Shown here: positions 9,040-20,353 of the stretch, piece after piece
Position numbering within the stretch: the stretch's first letter is position 1
Layout of the letters: every line of letters starts with the position of its first letter
Source of the DNA: Jaminaea rosea
Taxonomy: Eukaryota > Basidiomycota > Exobasidiomycetes > Microstromatales
Direction: 5' to 3'
DNA length: 64,000 nucleotides
NCBI RefSeq assembly: GCF_003144245.1
Contig: NW_020289975.1
Span: 1,259,496 to 1,323,495 of the forward strand
Program-made: the position numbers and the translations under genes
Notes under the pieces: model-generated
The model's input: only the letters and a program-made list of their open reading frames with translations
Databases searched by the model: none
Told to the model about the DNA's origin: nothing

Positions 9040-10488
9040 TCATCGACGCAGCCACAGATACGCCAGCCACACCGCAATGAGCGGAAGGCCGTACGCATAG
9101 ACTTGCGGAATCTCCAAGGGAGAGCGCAGCGCAATGGGTATACAAACGTACTGCCTGCCCTTCTCCGTCTTGATCCCCTCTCCACCACCTACCGTATCGT
9201 CCTCACTCTCGCGGTAGTACTCTCCCGCCTCCTTCTTGTTGCGCACAAAGGCCCCACCCACAAAGTCGCCATCTTTATAGAATCGATCCATGAGGTCATC
9301 CTTCTCTCTCCATCTCGTTAGGAGCCAAGAGTCAAACATCTGGCGCTCCGCCTCCGAGGGGTCGAGATCCCGCGGCGAGGCGTCCTGGCTCAGCTTGCTG
9401 ATATCGCCGATAGGCATCTGCCCTCCTTCCTTTGCCATTGTGGTGGCGTCTGCATCGGGGTCGCTCGACGAAATGCGACGCAGCGTGATGCTGATATGGA
9501 CTGAGGGGGGTGGCACGCCCTGCATGTAGATGGAGCGCAGCGTGTAGTACGACTGACCGTAGCCTGCCGGCGGGATGCCCGGGTAGCCAATCGTGGCGTC
9601 CATCAGCATCAGATCGTCGATCTCTTTTTTGAGCGTGCGAGCACAGTACAGCAGGCCGGTCGAGCGGGGCAGCAGCACGTTGCGGCAGTCTTCCAATCCT
9701 ACCTTGTCTGCGTACTTCTTTGACTGTGGGCGGGTGTCCTTCGAGACAAGCGTTCCTTCGGGGAAGATGACGAGCGTAAGCGGCATCTTGTCAAAGTGGG
9801 AGAGGCGTGCCAGTTTCGAGAGGTGAGTGGACAGAGTTCGCTGATCCTTGATCCATGAGCGAGCCAGGAAGATGAAGTCGAACAACTGCATCGCAAGACC
9901 GACGATAGGCACCCATTTCAGGCTATCCTTCAATATGATGTAAATGCTCGACTCCAGGCCACAGAAATAGCTGAGGATCCAAAGGTAGAGCCAGTCGGTG
10001 TAGACTTGATGATTCGAAATCCAGATGCTGCGCATTGGAAGCCTGACGCGGTCTACCGAGCCGTCTGGCTTGAAGTCAACGAACTGCCTCGGGTCGAGGG
10101 TGTTGCCATGCTCATCGCGAAAGGAGAGGACAATGTTGGAGGGAGAGAAGAGCCCTGTGCGAGACGAGCATGAGAGGATGGTCAGGTTATTGGCTCGTCA
10201 ACTCGAGCACCGTGGTTTTCTCGCAGACTCACAAGTCATGCTGACGAGCCCCTTTGAGAAGGCCGACTTGACCCAAGCATTGGTAGCGCGTACGGTGCTC
10301 CTGAGCGGCGGCGCAAGGCGGAGGGGCTGAACCATGCACTGGTACATGTGCAAGAAGATGCAGGACAAAGTGAAATAAAGGGAGAAGAGAATCGTCTGAA
10401 TGAGGGAGTTCTTAGGCGGACGGTGGGGGATGGCCAGCGAGCTGAGCGGCACCTTCGACTCAAAAGCCGATGAAGAAGGAGCAGCCAT
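9040..10488 (-). CDS. Lysophospholipid acyltransferase (AGPAT/LCLAT1-like)
   Basis: This is a membrane-bound acyltransferase of the PlsC superfamily that adds a fatty acyl chain to a lysophospholipid or lysophosphatidic acid. Exons are 10233-10488 and 9040-10154. The 78-base intron joins T|GG into Trp, giving WLFSPSNIVLSF. The product is 456 aa. The NHxxxxD catalytic motif is NHQVYTD at about 133-139, and FPEGT lies near 216. An N-terminal transmembrane helix (IQTILFSLYFTLSCIFLHMY) and a C-terminal one (VYAYGLPLIAVWLAYLWL) are present. The arrangement is like yeast Cst26 and animal LCLAT1/AGPAT3-5. Substrate is not decided by sequence alone. Confidence 0.88.
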
Positions 10489-10791
10489 GCTGAGCAGCTA
10501 GATCACCCGAGCAGAGAGGCGTGTATGTGGTGATCGTCGGGGATGGTGGTGTTGACGAGGAAGAGAAGTTGAGGCTGAGGCTGTGTGGAGCAACTCAGCG
10601 CTCAGCGTCACGTCGGCCTCGTCTTCCGTCCGTCCGCATCGCACGTCGACTCGACGCCGCCTTCCGTGTCTCCGGCTCGCGTCGCGGGATGGGCGGGAGC
10701 GAAAGAGCCGCGAATGCAACTAAGTCCAACACCTTGTCTTCCCAACCACCACTACTACTTGCATTCGGAAGCACTGAGGAGCGGGCTGACC
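10489..10791. promoter_or_regulatory. Divergent upstream region acyltransferase / NSE3
   Basis: 303 bases separating divergent start codons. It is rich in CGTCG/CGACG words. No coding or RNA feature can be supported, so it presumably carries both promoters. Confidence 0.5.
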
Positions 10792-12646
10792 ATGCCAGCA
10801 AGGACCTCAGGGCTAGCGAGGCCCGCCAACAGGGGCTCCGCTCGCCCAAGCAGCCAGCGTCTCCAACAGCAGTCGTCTTACGGAGGACGCGCCGGCGGAC
10901 GTAGCGGCGGTGCTCGTCGTGGCTCAGCGTCGACGAACAACGCCCGATCCGCTCAAGCAAGCACGTCGAGGAGGGCACCACCTCAAGTGGATGAGGGTGA
11001 AGAAGACGAGACCGGCGAAGCCTCTGAGGATGCGATGGACGAAGGAGGCGATGCTGGAGGCGAGGTCGAGGTCGAGGAGGAAGACGATGACGATGCACAG
11101 GATGAAGATGAGGACCTTCGTGTCAAGAAGCGCGTCAGACTGCCTGTCAGCGAGGGAGTCAAGAAGCTTGTGAACGAGCTTGGCAAGCAGGTGAGTGCAA
11201 CATGGCAGCGAGAGGCTACTGCATCGCCGCGCTGACTCAGGCTGTATGCTCGGCCACTCGCAGGAAATCGAGCGCAAGAGCAACGATCTTGTTCGTCTCG
11301 CCCTCTTCTCTGAGCAGCGACGTCTCCCCATACGCCGCGATGAGATCTCAAAGAAAGGTCAGCGCAATGCCAGCAAGACGCTGCTCTTTTCGGATGCTGA
11401 CTCGTCCCATCGCTCACACTATCCCGCGCAGTCCTGGGAAAGAACGCCGCCCGTGCCTTCCCTTACATCTTCAATCAAGCGCAGAAGATTCTGCGATCCA
11501 CCTTCTGCTACGAAATGGTCGAGCTCAGAGCGCGAGGGGCAGAGAATGAGCAACTTGCAACTCAAGCGGCAGCTACGGCAGCCTCGAGCAGCAACAGGCG
11601 TGACAAGACGCCAGAGCGAGATGAGCGTGCGAAGAAGGGTGAGCAGCTCGCGGCTTGATGACTGTCGAATTGCCGTGCTAATCATCTGTCTTCGATCCGC
11701 ACGCACAGCCGCCGTGAGCAAGTCCTGGGTCCTCCGTTCAATCCTGCCCGCTCCCGTGATTTCATCCATGGCCGCGCAAGATGCCGAGCTAGCAGCAGCA
11801 ATGGCAGACGATGGCCTCAACGACGATGACGAAGACGAGAATCCAGCCGGCCCTTCCTCACGCACAGCCGCAAGCAGTCGTGCCCCAAGAGGAGGCGGGA
11901 CCCTCCTCGACTGGAACAAGGCGGATGGCCAACTAGGCAGTATGGGTCTCACTTTCCTCATCCTGAGTCTCATCCTCCTCAACGGGCGTAGCCTGCCCGA
12001 CGACCAGTTCCGAGCCCTTCTTCATCGCCTTGGGTTGCAGAACACGAAACAGCTTCCCGAGACCTTGAGGCCCGACTCGGCAATGCCTCTTGCTGCGGAC
12101 GGGACCCAAGCCACGCAGCGTAACGCATCTCGTAACAGCGATGCCGCCGGAGGGGCGGCGACGGATACGGTAGCTCGACCGAGCAGTCTGCAATCTTTCC
12201 TCAATCAGTTGCTGAAACATCAGTACCTCGAGAAGGTCAGTACGGGCATGACCAACGCTAGAGGCACCACGCAGCAGCAGACGCAGAGGGCACGTGGGGC
12301 GAGGAAGTCGGCAGATGGGCAAGGGGACGATCGTATGGAGTGGCGTTGGGGGCCGCGAGCGGAGGTGGAGATTGGAGAGGTGGCTGTCGCCGATTTCGTG
12401 AGCGCCGTGTACGTTGATGCGGCGCCCGGCCAAGCAGTTGCAGAGGAGGAGGTAGGAGATGGCATAGAGGCAAGCCAGGCACCAATCAGTAGTCGTCGAG
12501 CCGGCAGGGCGAGCACTGGCCGCAGTGGGCGTAGTCAGACGACAGGCACGGCAGCAGCGACGCAAGCGCAGACGCAGAGGGACAAGCAGACGCAAGCGCT
12601 GAGGAGGGAAATCGAGAGGGCTGCGGGGAGCCAGCTGATCATATAG
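10792..12646 (+). CDS. NSE3: Smc5-Smc6 complex subunit Nse3 (MAGE domain)
   Basis: Nse3 is the MAGE-family subunit of the Smc5/6 complex. It pairs with the Nse1 RING ligase and Nse4 and binds DNA in chromosome repair. Exons are 10792-11190, 11264-11357, 11432-11638 and 11709-12646; introns of 73, 74 and 70 bases all keep the frame. The product is 545 aa. The N-terminus is basic, then acidic (EVEVEEEDDDDAQDEDED). The MAGE domain runs from about 120 to 430: DLVRLALFSEQRRLPIRRD, LGKNAARAFPYIFNQAQKIL, GLTFLILSLILLNGRSLPDD, SLQSFLNQLLKHQYLEKV, EWRWGPRAEVEIG. The linker between the two winged helices carries an acidic insert. The C-terminal tail is Gln/Thr/Arg-rich. Confidence 0.88.
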
Positions 12647-12949
12647 GCGCGAGTGAGGGTAGCGCAGCAGAGCCGCCTCCTAGAAAGATCCCAAGTACAT
12701 CTCTTGAGCTTCAGTGATATCTCTTCTCAATTTCGATAGTCACCCTTTTCCCTCTAGATCGTCATGCCTGCCGCTGCTCGATGCTCAGTGAGAAGAGGGG
12801 CGTTGCGCACAAGCCATGCGCTTGGCTTGGCGGCTGCGCTGCAGCTCGACGTCGAGGCGGGGAGTGATTGGCGACTTCCTTTCCTTCCTTCCACGACGTC
12901 TACCTCTACCCGGCACAACACCTCAGCTTGACAGGCGACGATCGACACC
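12647..12949. other. Intergenic region NSE3-OST5
   Basis: About 300 bases between tandem plus-strand genes. It should hold the NSE3 3' end and the OST5 promoter. A TTCC repeat (CTTTCCTTCCTTCC) lies near 12880. No other feature was seen. Confidence 0.5.
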
Positions 12950-13534
12950 ATGTCGTTCTCACAGTCGTACAAGGCTGCTGCCGTGAGTTCCCGCTCTACC
13001 TCGGTAGATGCCATTCTGCTCACTATGCTGACCGCCCGCCCTTCCCTCTCGCACTCCTCGGACCTGCTCCCCCGCCGTCTTCCCTGTCCTCATCCTCACA
13101 CCGCATCGCCCCGAACTTCTCCTCGACACAACGTTCATGACGCACACTTTCTTCCACAATCAGTCCCTGCACTCGACCTCCCCGCCCATCCGTCCCTCAG
13201 TGCCCGTACACGCCATGCCCACGGTCGCTTTGGTCCTCCTCCTCGCAACTTTCTTTGGCGCTTTCTTCTTCACTACGTGGGTGTCGAGACCCTTCTCCTT
13301 GAACCACCTTTCTCGACGATGGCTGACCATATTGTGCTCTTTCCATGACCTCCGTTCCTCTCGATATCCCCTCTTGCGCTATACTTCGTCGCTCTCACGG
13401 TCCTCACTTGCACGCACTCCAGCTTGCCGAAACGTGGCGCCCTCCCCTCGGAGCTGGCTGTCGCTATCGCTACATCGATCTGCGCTGGTGGCGGTGTCGT
13501 GGCGCTTTTCAATGCTGTCGGAGTGTATGTGTAG
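12950..13534 (+). CDS. OST5: Oligosaccharyltransferase subunit Ost5 (TMEM258-like)
   Basis: Ost5 is a tiny two-helix subunit of the ER oligosaccharyltransferase that N-glycosylates proteins. Exons are 12950-12982, 13164-13276 and 13423-13534, with introns of 181 and 146 bases. The splice phases (0 and 2) close exactly, giving about 85 aa. The N-terminus is MSFSQSYKAAA. Helix one is MPTVALVLLLATFFGAFFFT. Helix two is ELAVAIATSICAGGGVVALF, and the last residues NAVGVYV match the hallmark VGxYV end of Ost5/TMEM258. The gene was pieced together by hand because no single frame is long. Its introns are longer than the local norm. Identity rests on length, topology and the C-terminal motif. Confidence 0.8.
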
Positions 13535-13925
13535 AGAGAAGAGGGTGAGACGGTGAGCCGGTGAGGAGACTAACGCGCAGGGAGGACGGATACCACACAA
13601 GGAGAGGAGCCGATGAGCAGCGAGAGATTGGGAGAGGAGTGGTTTGGGCAGTGGTGTGCAATTTGAGAAGGACAGGGTGGCCCAGATCGAGGCCACTGAT
13701 AGACAAGGTCAGTTGCACAGGCAGGCAGGCTCACTGTCGTGATGCCTCGATGCTGGGGTCGAGAGGCATATCTGTACATTATATGAATCACACAAGGCCC
13801 CAGTGGCCTCTATTCGAGACGAGATGTCAGAGCTGGGTCGACGGACATCGACACGCTTCAAGGTGTGCCAAAGAATGTCGATCCTTGACGAGCGTCTGCG
13901 CCCTGCTGGTCAGCTCAACATCCCC
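13535..13925. other. Convergent 3' intergenic region OST5 / PEX10
   Basis: About 390 bases between two converging stop codons, so it should hold two 3' untranslated ends. I saw no coding, RNA or repeat feature in it. Confidence 0.55.
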
Positions 13926-15479
13926 CTACATATTGTATCTGCGGCAGCGGAAGAGGGCATCAGTCAGCTAGCTGCTCAGTCCCTCTCTCCCCCTCTCTCT
14001 GACTCACATCGGCACAACCCTCTCCGCTTTGACCTCCTGCCTACACAATGGGCACTCGCCTTTCTCCCTCAACCAGCTCATAATACACGACCAATCAAAG
14101 ACGTGCCCACACTCGGTCACTGCACTCGTTCCCTTGTGGGGTTGTCGCTCGTCCATGCAGAGGGTACAGCGCAGCATGGAGGTGGAGGAGGACTCGAGGG
14201 GGGCAGCTTGGAGTTGAGCGGTGGAGATGGTGTTGTTTGATGGTGATCGCGAGGAGGTGATGGAGGGCAGAAGGGAGGAGCTGGTTGAGGACGGATAGGC
14301 TAGGGGTACGGTGCGACCGGGAGGGGGGAGAGAAGAATAGTCCCGTGGGTTGGACGAGGGGTCGTCATCGTCATGCTCATCACCGCCATCAAGGCCTTGT
14401 GCCCGCAGTCCAGCCGCCACGGGTCGAGCGGGCCCGCTCTTGTGCGACCAGAGGCGACCGTCCACGTCGACCGTGGGGGCCGCCTCGTCCTCATCGTCCT
14501 GTTGCTGCCCATCCTTCTCATCCTCGTTGTCGCCGCTCGCCAACTTCTTCTTTCTCGCAGCTGCCGCTGCTGCAGCGCGGCGATGTAGATGCCGATTGAG
14601 AGCGAGGGCGAGCTTGACACCTAGCTGTACACCAAGGAGGACTCCAAGTACTTCGTACGAAGGGGGCTCCTGTCCCGGTGGGGATGGATGGATGGAGATC
14701 TGCATGGAAAGGAACAAGATAGACGCTCAATCATTGGCTGTTCTGTAGCGAGGTTTTGCTACGCGCACACTCACGTACTCGACCCCGACGACCCTCTGTG
14801 CGACCTTGTAGTATCTCCCGCCCAAGTAAAAGAGCATCAAATGCAGCGCCGTCCCGTAAGCGATCCACCCATCGGCGCGATTGAGTGTCTCCAAGCTGGG
14901 CAGCCACTTGCATAGCCTCCCCACAAGTCTATCCATGCGTGATGCCTTTGGTTCCTCAGCCGGCTGACCACCCACAGCCTTCCAGCGTAACACGCGACGC
15001 TGCAGTGCTTGTTGCCTGGCTGTATTGCTCGCGTTGATCCGTCGTCGCATGCGGGCGTACACCCTGCTGAGGATGAATGGCGCCAGAACCTGCACGAGGA
15101 TAAACGCAACCCGCCTCTGCTTGCTCACAAAGCTGCCCGCCTTGTCTCCACCAGTCTCGATCATCCTCGACCCGACGTATTCCTCGCCAAGCGTCTGGGC
15201 CCCTTCCCACGTCGTGAATACATGGTAACCCAACGCGGCAAAGAGTGAAACGGCTTGTCCATGTTGCTGGAGGAAGCGCGAGCCTAGTAACGTGCGAGTG
15301 ACTTCATGCAGTTGGGAGCGGAGAAGGGAGAGGTAGTAGCTGTCTTTTTGGTAGGAGCGGATGATACTTGGTTGAAAGGCCGAGGGGAAGGAGAAGGAGG
15401 GATTTGGACGATATGATGGGCCATTGGTGTTGGCAGGACGGGAGCTGGGACCTGCTTCTGGTGACGAGGAATCGCTCAT
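13926..15479 (-). CDS. PEX10: Peroxisome biogenesis factor 10 (RING ubiquitin ligase)
   Basis: Pex10 is a peroxisomal membrane RING protein which, with Pex2 and Pex12, ubiquitinates the import receptor Pex5. Exons are 14775-15479, 14008-14699 and 13926-13938, with introns of 75 and 69 bases. The product is 469 aa. The N-terminal domain has ALGYHVFTTWEGAQTLGEEY and membrane helices (VAFILVQVLAPFILSRVYAR, YGTALHLMLFYLGGRYY). The RING finger is near residues 408-452: CTLCMDERQ, then CGHVFDWSCI and CPLCRQ. The last intron has a GTGAGT donor and a CTGAC branch. If it is not removed, the frame stops three residues earlier, so both forms are nearly identical. A Ser/Asp-rich linker precedes the RING. 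Confidence 0.92.
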
Positions 15480-15763
15480 GTCTTATCTAGAGGGGGGAAT
15501 CGAAGTGGATTGGAGGATGAGGATGGAGGCATCGAATGAATGCAGGTGCTCAGTCAAGCCGGACCTCGATGCCTCTTTGCCGGTCCGGCCGACGTCTGGC
15601 TCTTGCTCAAGCCAGTGTCTCAGTCCGCCCCTCCATCCGCCGCTCCCGTTCCGGCAAAAGGCCCCGACACAATTTGCCTCTCGCTACTCAAGTCAACCTC
15701 AACTCTTCGCGCCTGACCCTCTCCACCTTTACAACACTACCATAGCGATCACTCACGATCAGC

Positions 15764-16507
15764 ATGGCCTCCTCATCAGCGGCATCCATGGATCTCCCTC
15801 CATCAGCTCAGCAATGTCTTTTCGCGCGGGCGGTCATCCACACGCTCCAGCTCTGGCCCTCGATGCGCATGGCGATAGACGAGCACTGGGGAGGACCAGA
15901 ATCAAAGGAGAAGTGCGATTTCCTTGTATCGCACATCTGTGATACCTACGGAGGACAGCCCGGTGCTTCGACGCTTGGAGTATTCGAGCCCAACACTGCA
16001 GGCCCTTCTGGCTCTAACAACGCAATCGCACGACCTGCCGCCCCACCCACACCAGAGGAAGACGAGCTCGCAGACGTCTTGGAGCAATACGTCGCAGACG
16101 AGTACGAGGCGCACGTAGAGGACGGGTCATGCGACTACATTGCCGGACGTATCTGCTCGCTTCATCGTGTAATCTTCGCTTCGCCCTCCTCCTCAGAAGC
16201 GGGGCAAGACCCTATCGCCCAGGAGGCAGCAGCACAACAGGTCCTGGCGGCGGCTCAAGCGGCATTGGCGCCACTGGATGAGGCGGCCGAGAAGTTGAGG
16301 AATAAGAGGTTGCAGAGCCAGAGGGACAGGGCGGGGTGGCAGGGAGAGATCGGCGAGGGGGAGAGTAGTGAAGACGACAGTGACGATGATATGGAAGTGG
16401 ATGGACCCGCTGAGGGGTCGGGGCAGGCCAGGCAGCCCAAGGAGAAGCAAGAGCCCATCGTTGATGAGGATGGGTTTACCACCGTGGTCGGGAAGAAGAA
16501 GAGGTGA
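15764..16507 (+). CDS. TSR2: Pre-rRNA processing protein Tsr2 (eS26 chaperone)
   Basis: Tsr2 is the escortin that delivers ribosomal protein eS26 to pre-40S particles, and it is needed for 20S pre-rRNA processing. The 247-aa product has the Tsr2 fold: LFARAVIHTLQLWPSMRMAI, EHWGGPESKEKCDFL, then EDELADVLEQYVADEYEAHV and EDGSCDYIAGRICSLH. An acidic segment (SSEDDSDDDMEVDG) leads to the conserved C-terminal IVDEDGFTTVVGKKKR. An Ala/Gln-rich insert sits between the domain and the acidic tail. The gene is a single exon whose start is 284 bases from the divergent PEX10 start. Confidence 0.93.
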   Translation: MASSSAASMDLPPSAQQCLFARAVIHTLQLWPSMRMAIDEHWGGPESKEKCDFLVSHICDTYGGQPGASTLGVFEPNTAGPSGSNNAIARPAAPPTPEEDELADVLEQYVADEYEAHVEDGSCDYIAGRICSLHRVIFASPSSSEAGQDPIAQEAAAQQVLAAAQAALAPLDEAAEKLRNKRLQSQRDRAGWQGEIGEGESSEDDSDDDMEVDGPAEGSGQARQPKEKQEPIVDEDGFTTVVGKKKR

Positions 16508-16722
16508 AATGCACGCAAGAAATCATCGCAAATGGAATCCGTGGCGCACGGCGTGCATTGCTGTATTGAGGAGTGGATGTGTGTATGCGCGTGAAGTGCT
16601 ATAATGTCCCTCGACATGACCCCATCGGTGCTACCGTTTCGACTCTCCTCCTATTCGCGTGACCGCACCATCTGATCCCAGCCCCTTCCGTACCCTTATG
16701 CCATGCCCCTCAGCCTCTTCGT

Positions 16723-17633
16723 CTAACCCTGCACCACACCAACCTGCGCCGGCCTCAATATTCTCCCCTTGATCTTGAAGCCAATCTTCGAGCACTCCAG
16801 CACGCTTCCCGGCTCCTTACCTGGGACCGGTGCCTGGTACATAGCCTCGTGCTCATTGGGGTCGAACTTCTCGCCCGTAGGGTCGAAGCTGGTCACCCCG
16901 TGCGTACGGAGCATGTCCGTCATGCTCTTCTGCGTCAGCTCTACACCGCTGTATAGCTCAGAGACTGCTTTGCGGGCTTCGTCTGCCCCGTCTGTCGCGG
17001 GCTTGCGCATCGCCTCGGGAACTGAGCGCAAGGCCAGGTGAAGGATGTCCAGGGAAGAGGTAAGGTCTCGTGCCAGCTTAGTGATGGCGTACTCTGAGGC
17101 TTGAGACTTCTCTTCCTGAGCGCGGCGCTGAGTGTTCTGGAGGTCGGCTTTCGAGTAGAGGAGTTGGTCCTGCGCAACCGGGTGGAGAGGAAGAGGGAAG
17201 TGTGAGCCAGGCGATCCACCCGTCAAAGCGCAGATCCATTGTGATGTGCACACACCTTGAGCTCCTTGATCATCTTGTCCTTCTCAGCCAGCTGCTTCTC
17301 CACCTCGGAAGAAGCGCCATCCTTCTTCTCAGCCTCAGGCTTGTTGGCCTCAGTTCCCATCGCCTCGCCAGCCGCTTGGTCCTCCTTTGCCTTTTGAGCC
17401 TTGTCGTCAGCCCAACGTCGTGCGCTTGTTGAAAAATGAGCGCGAGACGGCGAAATTGCCGACGATGAGGAAGAAGAAGAGGCGAAGGAGGGGAAAGCTG
17501 CGCTGCGTCGCAGTGGCGAAGCAGATGCTGCTGCTGATGCCGACGCTGCCGCTGCTGCTGCTGCCCTGTTGTTGGCTGCTTCTCTCAATGCTACCCTAGT
17601 CGCCCTGATCATCTGAGGCGTGACGATGGTCAT
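16723..17633 (-). CDS. MGE1: Mitochondrial GrpE nucleotide exchange factor
   Basis: Mge1 releases ADP from matrix Hsp70 and so drives protein import and folding in mitochondria. Exons are 17256-17633 and 16723-17169 with an 86-base intron. The product is 274 aa. The first 75 residues are Ala/Ser/Arg-rich without acids, as in a transit peptide (SPSRAHFSTSARRWADDKAQ). A coiled coil follows (EVEKQLAEKDKMIKELK, DLQNTQRRAQEEKSQASEY). The GrpE head contains GVTSFDPTGEKFDPNEHEAM, YQAPVPGKEPGSV and IGFKIKGRILRPAQVGV. It is divergent from the mitochondrial ribosomal gene next door, and both products go to mitochondria. Confidence 0.95.
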
Positions 17634-17874
17634 TTGCTGCTGCTCTGTCTCAGAGAAGTGAGGTGGAGTTGTGTGGTAAGAAGGTCGAAGATGTCGTCGC
17701 TGCGTGGCCGAGATGAGCAGTCATCCGACCGACCGAGCTTGAGCCGGCTCATCTCTTCACCGTCGGACTGGGCGCAACGGCGCGCGCGGCAAGACGACGA
17801 CGGGTCGATTGATGGGCTGAGCTTGAGAGGCTAGCAACTATTCTGATCCAACATCCTCTTACCGTCCATCAACC

Positions 17875-18994
17875 ATGGCTATGCGCTCCTCAAGCGGCTT
17901 GACAGCCTCTCTGGCTCGCCTCGCGCTCACTCCTGCAGTCTCTAGCTCATCAGCAGCAGCCATAGCATCAACTTCCACCCTCTCTCGCCGGGTCGCCCCC
18001 AACTCTCGCCCCTCAGCTCGCAGCTACGCAACGACCCTCCAACCACCTTCCCAATACTCCATCGGACACCTATCCCCCGCTCAGCCAGCAAAGAAGGCCA
18101 AGCGCCTCGGTCGAGGAGACTCTTCTGGTCGAGGTGGAACATCAACGCGTGGTCATAAGGGACAGAAGGCGAGGACGGGTAATGGGAAGCCTACGCCTGG
18201 ATTTGAGGGAGGTCAGACGCCGATCATGAGAAGATTTCCTAAGAGGGGGTTTGTCAACTCGTGGGTACCATCAGAGGAGCGGCATGACCTATGCTCTCAC
18301 CCTATGACCGGCTGCTGATACTCACAATCCCCTTCCCCGCGCAGCTTTGCCCACGAAACGGTCCCGCTGAACCTCTCGCGCCTTCAAACGTGGATCGACT
18401 CCGGCCGCCTTGACCCTTCTGCTCCCATCACCGTTCGTGAGCTCTATCTCTCACGCTGCATCCACCGTCTTGGAGACGGAGGTGTCAAGCTTCTGGGCGA
18501 TGGAGCTGAAGTCCTCTCTCAACCGCTCAAACTCGTGGTGTCACGAGCGAGCACGACGGCCATCAAGGCGGTGGAGAAGGCCGGTGGGTCGATCACTTGC
18601 AAGTACTACACGCCGCTGACGTTGAGGGCGTTGGTAAAGCCGGAGAAGTGGACCGGTAGGGGGAGACTGCTACCTAGAGAGTCGATGCCGATCAACAGGA
18701 GGGATCTGCGTGAGTAGTCATTGGGTCCCAACCGTGCTGAGGCTCAGAGCTGACAGCGCCCCCCATTCCTCGCTCATCACAGTCTACTATTCGGACATTC
18801 GCAACCGTGGCTATCTGGCCAAGATGCACGTCCTCGGGAATGGCGAGGGCTTGACCTCGCCGTCTAGCTCAGCACCACCCTCCGCGGACGCTGTTGCTGA
18901 AGCGAACGACATCGTGGCCGAGGAAGAGGCGAGGGTCGCACAGCAGGCACAGGCGGGAGAGATCAAGAGAGAGGATGCCGCTGCGGCCGTGTAG
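17875..18994 (+). CDS. MRPL10: Mitochondrial large-subunit ribosomal protein uL15m
   Basis: This is the mitochondrial relative of bacterial L15, a structural protein of the 54S subunit. Exons are 17875-18260, 18345-18709 and 18783-18994, with introns of 84 and 73 bases; the phases close exactly and give 320 aa. A Ser/Ala/Arg transit peptide comes first. The L15 signature follows: [53 protein letters not shown]. Then come [39 protein letters not shown] and the end of the L15 fold ([17 protein letters not shown]-like). A fungal C-terminal extension is rich in Ala and Glu. Confidence 0.92.
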
Positions 18995-19207
18995 ACAATG
19001 GCCAATGGCAAGTGACGATCACCGCGTTCCCGAGCTGTGATGACGCTTTGATGATTGATTAGATACGGCTGAGCGTGAGAGTTGGAGGATAGCAACGAGG
19101 TAGAGTGTAACCATCGGCGCATCTTTACCACCGCCTCTCCTTCTCCTCTTCCCCTCGCCTTCCCTCACGTCCCTCTTCACGCCTGCTCACACATTTCCTC
19201 TGTACAC

Positions 19208-20069
19208 TCAGTCCTGCGGCACCATCTCTCTCGCCTGTTGACGAATGCGCTTGTCATACGCGGCCTTGTCCGTCTGGAACAAGTGGTAGGCTGGGGCCTG
19301 AGCAGGGTCTGCGTTGTTGGGCTCAGTGAGGAGGTCCTGGATACCCAGGAGGATCTGCTTGACGTTGATCGATGCGCGCCAATTCTTGTCTTCGTCCTGT
19401 GTGTGAGCGAGAGGGGCCAAAGGGAGCGAACAGAGTACCACGAGCAGAGACAACTGGGTCAGATGACGAGTGGGCGGCAAAGCGGAACATTCTAGGACGA
19501 GCGGCTCACCAGAATGGACAAGCAGACGGTGCCCGACGGGTAGACGTTAGGGTGGAAGAGGGGAGGTGTGAATTTGCCTGCATGAGGACAGGAGGTTGAA
19601 GTTGATGTAGCGGAGTCAGCTCACACTCACGACCTCGTCAACGCTGAGCCCCACGTACACTTAGGCGGCTTGGTGGGGAATTCCTCCGGGAAGTCGAGGG
19701 TCAGCTTGTACATGCCTCCCTCCCAGAGGGAGCCTGCTTTGCCTGGGATGCCCGCCTCCCACTTCATCAGGTTCATTGATCCATCCTCTGCCTTAGTCGG
19801 TCTGGCGTAGAAGCCCTGGTACGACGCGGAGAGAGCGCGGAGGAGGAGAGGGCGAAGGGATGGTCAGATGACTCCAGCAGGGTGATGGTACGATGTCAAA
19901 GGCGGAAGCTCACGAAGGGGTGGTCCTTGCGCCATGCTTTGCGCTCCTCGGCGAGCCTGGACAGCACAGGGGAATCAGGGCTCGAGGTCAGTTGCAAGCC
20001 GTACGAGGGCGGAAGTGAGGGTGGCTGCAGTCGCTGAGGAGCTCACCTTGCTCGGCAGATGCCCGACAT
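19208..20069 (-). CDS. UBC9: SUMO-conjugating enzyme E2 Ubc9
   Basis: Ubc9 is the single E2 that transfers SUMO from the E1 to target lysines, mostly in the nucleus. Exons are 20047-20069, 19914-19956, 19659-19815, 19510-19577 and 19208-19396; all four introns keep the frame. The product is 159 aa, the usual Ubc9 size. It reads [40 protein letters not shown], then the active-site region [20 protein letters not shown] with the catalytic Cys. It continues [20 protein letters not shown] and [20 protein letters not shown]. The third intron uses a GTACGT donor that splits a Cys codon; the alternative donor two bases earlier breaks the family sequence. Confidence 0.95.
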
Positions 20070-20353
20070 CTTCTGATGATGCTTGCTATCGCTGGTGTTT
20101 GTAAGTCTACGAATCTCGGCCGCCTAGGTCGATGAGCTATCTACTGGTCGTGATAGTAAGGAAAGTGAGACACGATGTTGGTGGGCCAGGGCGAGGGCAG
20201 CGGCTTGAGATTGACGGACAGAGAGGCGCACCATCTTCGCGCCTTGCCGTCCAGCCACTCAGGACGGAACCAGCAGCGGAGGGCCGGCGAGTGAGTTGCG
20301 AGGCCGGTCCACAGAGCGGCTCACCTTCCACTCCAACATCGTAACCCGGCGCC

